A DNA stretch of 64,000 bases from NCBI GenBank assembly GCA_019916065.1, contig CM034233.1:868001-932000 (forward strand). The letters are read 5' to 3'. The translations under genes were made by a program, and so were the position numbers. This DNA comes from Vitellaria paradoxa (lineage: Eukaryota > Streptophyta > Magnoliopsida > Ericales > Sapotaceae). The number at the start of each line of letters is the position of its first letter. Positions within the stretch are counted from its first letter, which is position 1. A model generated the notes under the pieces. The model saw nothing but the letters and a program-made list of their open reading frames with translations, was not told the origin of the DNA and ran no database searches. This document shows positions 61,620-64,000 of this stretch, piece after piece.

Positions 61620-64000
61620 ACTTTTCATTTTTGTTCATCTGTTATGTGCACTTATAACAAATGAAAATGTTAAGAAAAATATAAAATAATTATTTATTTT
61701 TAAATTAATTATTTTTTATCATAAAATAAAATAAAATAGTTAAATTTATTTCATATAAATTAAGAAAGTGAGAAGAGAAAATAAACATATATTAATTAAA
61801 ATAATAAATTATCGGTCAATTAAACATAAAAATAAATATATAAGTAATTCAACTTTTTCCTCGTTTTCGTAACGATCATTTCTACATTTTCATTCCTCCG
61901 TAGAAATAATATAACAATAGAAGGAATGATGAAGAAATAAAAATAAAAAAAAAAAGCTAAACCGCAATTGCCAATATCAATTTTCACTCTATTGTTGAGT
62001 ATTTCTTATTCCCGTTTCATTCAAATTTTGCACGTACTAATTGGTATTTGGAATGATAAAAAGTGATAAAATTTGATAAAAGTTATGAGTTCATAATTCA
62101 TCCAGTAAGATAAAAAAGTAAATAATTTTTAAAAATTTTTAGTATTTTTCAACAATTTTCAGATTATTATTTTAAAAATGTCGAAAATAAAATCAATTTC
62201 CACATTGAAGATGGGTCAAGCATGCCCTGTACAAAATTACATTAATTTGGTAAATTATTAAAAAAATATTTTTGCATTGAACAAAATTACAAAGTTCGTC
62301 AATTTGAATCAATTAATCTTGCTGGAGCTCGTTTAAAAAAAAAAAGATCATAACTCAAAAAAATCATATTTTTTTATTTAACTTACCGCGTTTTCGTGCT
62401 AATCCTTCAGCTTTGGGCAGATCTTTTTTTTTTTTTTTTTTTAGGGCACTAGTTTCAAATAATAAACTATATATTTTAATATTATATAAAATAGGGAATA
62501 GCAAAGAGAAAAAAAGTCCTGCCGGACTTGTTTAAAAAATAAAGATAATTTTTTTTTGTTTTTTCGAAAGATAAAACAGTTCTTTTTTTTTTTCTCTCTC
62601 CCGTCAATCTTTGCTAATAAAGAGATTGATACGTGATTAGCAATAACATGAATACGTATTAGATTCTAAACTTAAAATTTTGAATTGAAAAGTACGACAC
62701 ATACTCGTTATATTGCCAATTAGTTAATGGACTTAACAAATAATATTAAAGTTCGAGTCGTTTGTATATATAGCCAAACATAATTTGTTCTTTTGTCGAT
62801 AAGGATGTGATAATTAGATATGCACAAAATTTATACGTAAGAGTAATCTTCAACAAATTATATAAAAAATTCACATGTGATAGTGAATTGTTGAATATAT
62901 ACATGAGAATTGTCTCACATTGTATGTTAGAAAGTGACTATATATAGAACACTCTGCTCTCATATTGAAAAGTTAGAATTCGGTTTATAACTAACTAGAT
63001 ATACGTAGAGCATGCATTATGTGTGTAACTTTTTTTTAAATAAATATTTATTTTTTAAGTTTATATAAATTATCAAACAAATTTATAACAAAAATTCTTG
63101 AAACACTTGTAAAATATTTAATGATTAATTTTAAATTAAATTTAAATAAATAATTTGTAATTAAATGATATTGAAAATTTATAAAAAAAATGTAAAGAAA
63201 ATGGGTTGTTAAAAAGAACATTTAAAGAATATTAAAATATATCAAATTAAGGGAAAATTTCAATGGCAAAAAAGTAAAATAAAAATAAAAAAGTTCATAT
63301 AAAAGTGATATACGATGAAATTTGATTGAAAAAATTTATAAAAAGTTTATGAATTTTGATGAACTAAACACCTCTAAGTAATAGTTATTAAAAAATTATT
63401 TTTATTTCCATTAAAAATATTAGAAATAGTTTGGAAAGTTGAGGGATATTAATAAAAAAATAAAAAAATAAAAAGTTTCACTAAATTTAATGTTACGTTA
63501 AATTTAATATTTTAGTGCATGTCCTAATATTTTACCTATATAATAGTATCGACATCGATATAAGATAATATGCACCATTGAAGTACAAAAATTAAAAATT
63601 CGTAAATCAAAACAAGTTTACAAAAAAAATGTTTATAAAAATAAATAAATAAAATTACATTTTATCATTTTTATATTAAAATAATATTTTATTTTATTTA
63701 AAAAATTTTAATTAATTTATTATTTATTAATGATGTTTTTAAACGAATTTTTATCGGATAATTTTGCACTTCAATTCGGGGAGGGTAATTCGTTGAATTT
63801 TAAATTAAAAAAGCTATTCATTTTTTATTGAAATATTATTATTATTAGTATTATGGATCTTTACAACGGTAGAATTTAAAGCGGGAGAAACAGAAAAACA
63901 CGCACCGAAAAAAAAAAAAAAAAAGAAAAAGAAAAAACCCATGGGGGTGATGTGTAATTTTCTTTTTGCGAAACCCTTTTGACGCCATTGAAGCACCTGG
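61620..64000. other. AT-rich intergenic DNA to the right edge
   Basis: No gene is recognised. A fragment of the Tourist-like MITE family lies near 62040-62160. The last 100 bp are less AT-rich and hold a minus-strand ATG at 63988 with a short open frame, not enough to call a gene. Confidence 0.5.

Noticed and set aside
63900..64000. Possible gene start on the minus strand (ATG at 63988)
   Set aside because: The frame is short, soon becomes poly-Phe from a T-run, and matches nothing I recognise. The window edge prevents a decision.

Overview
The window is nuclear DNA of a flowering plant, most likely a eudicot. It has intron-bearing genes with GT-AG introns, an AT-rich background, many small transposons (MITEs), and plant-specific families: a 12-oxophytodienoate reductase and AP2/ERF factors. 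I cannot name the species from sequence alone.

Layout. 1-1340: AT-rich flank with a long-terminal-inverted-repeat Mutator-type MITE. 1941-5144 (+): five-exon OPR1/OPR2-type 12-oxophytodienoate reductase. 5145-8846: repeat-rich intergenic DNA. 8847-21844 (+): sixteen-exon SMU1-type splicing factor (LisH-CTLH plus WD40), with LINE and other transposon debris in its introns. 21845-24599: repeats and microsatellites. 24600-32179: a tandem segmental duplication of about 3.7-3.9 kb; each unit carries one intronless ERF/DREB-type AP2 factor. 32470-42772 (-): eight-exon CDK-like (IBS1/At1g54610-type) protein kinase with an acylatable N-terminus. 44435-45863: a nested structure, a hAT-type non-autonomous element containing a long (GT)n-rich tract that in turn holds a SINE with a 19-bp target-site duplication. 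47731-54984 (+) and 56679-60144 (-): two convergent, apparently intact cytosolic leucyl-tRNA synthetase genes. 60900-64000: AT-rich repeat DNA.

The genes do not form a pathway or operon. They are unrelated plant genes: oxylipin/enone reduction, pre-mRNA splicing, stress-related transcription, protein phosphorylation and translation. The interest lies in genome dynamics: duplicate pairs, dated insertions with matching empty sites, nested transposons, and a short plastid ndhK-like fragment between the synthetase genes. I found no CRISPR array, bacterial-type defence locus or clearly new biological system. Splice sites were placed by eye from GT-AG boundaries, reading phase and family knowledge. 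All five multi-exon models give a coding length divisible by three.
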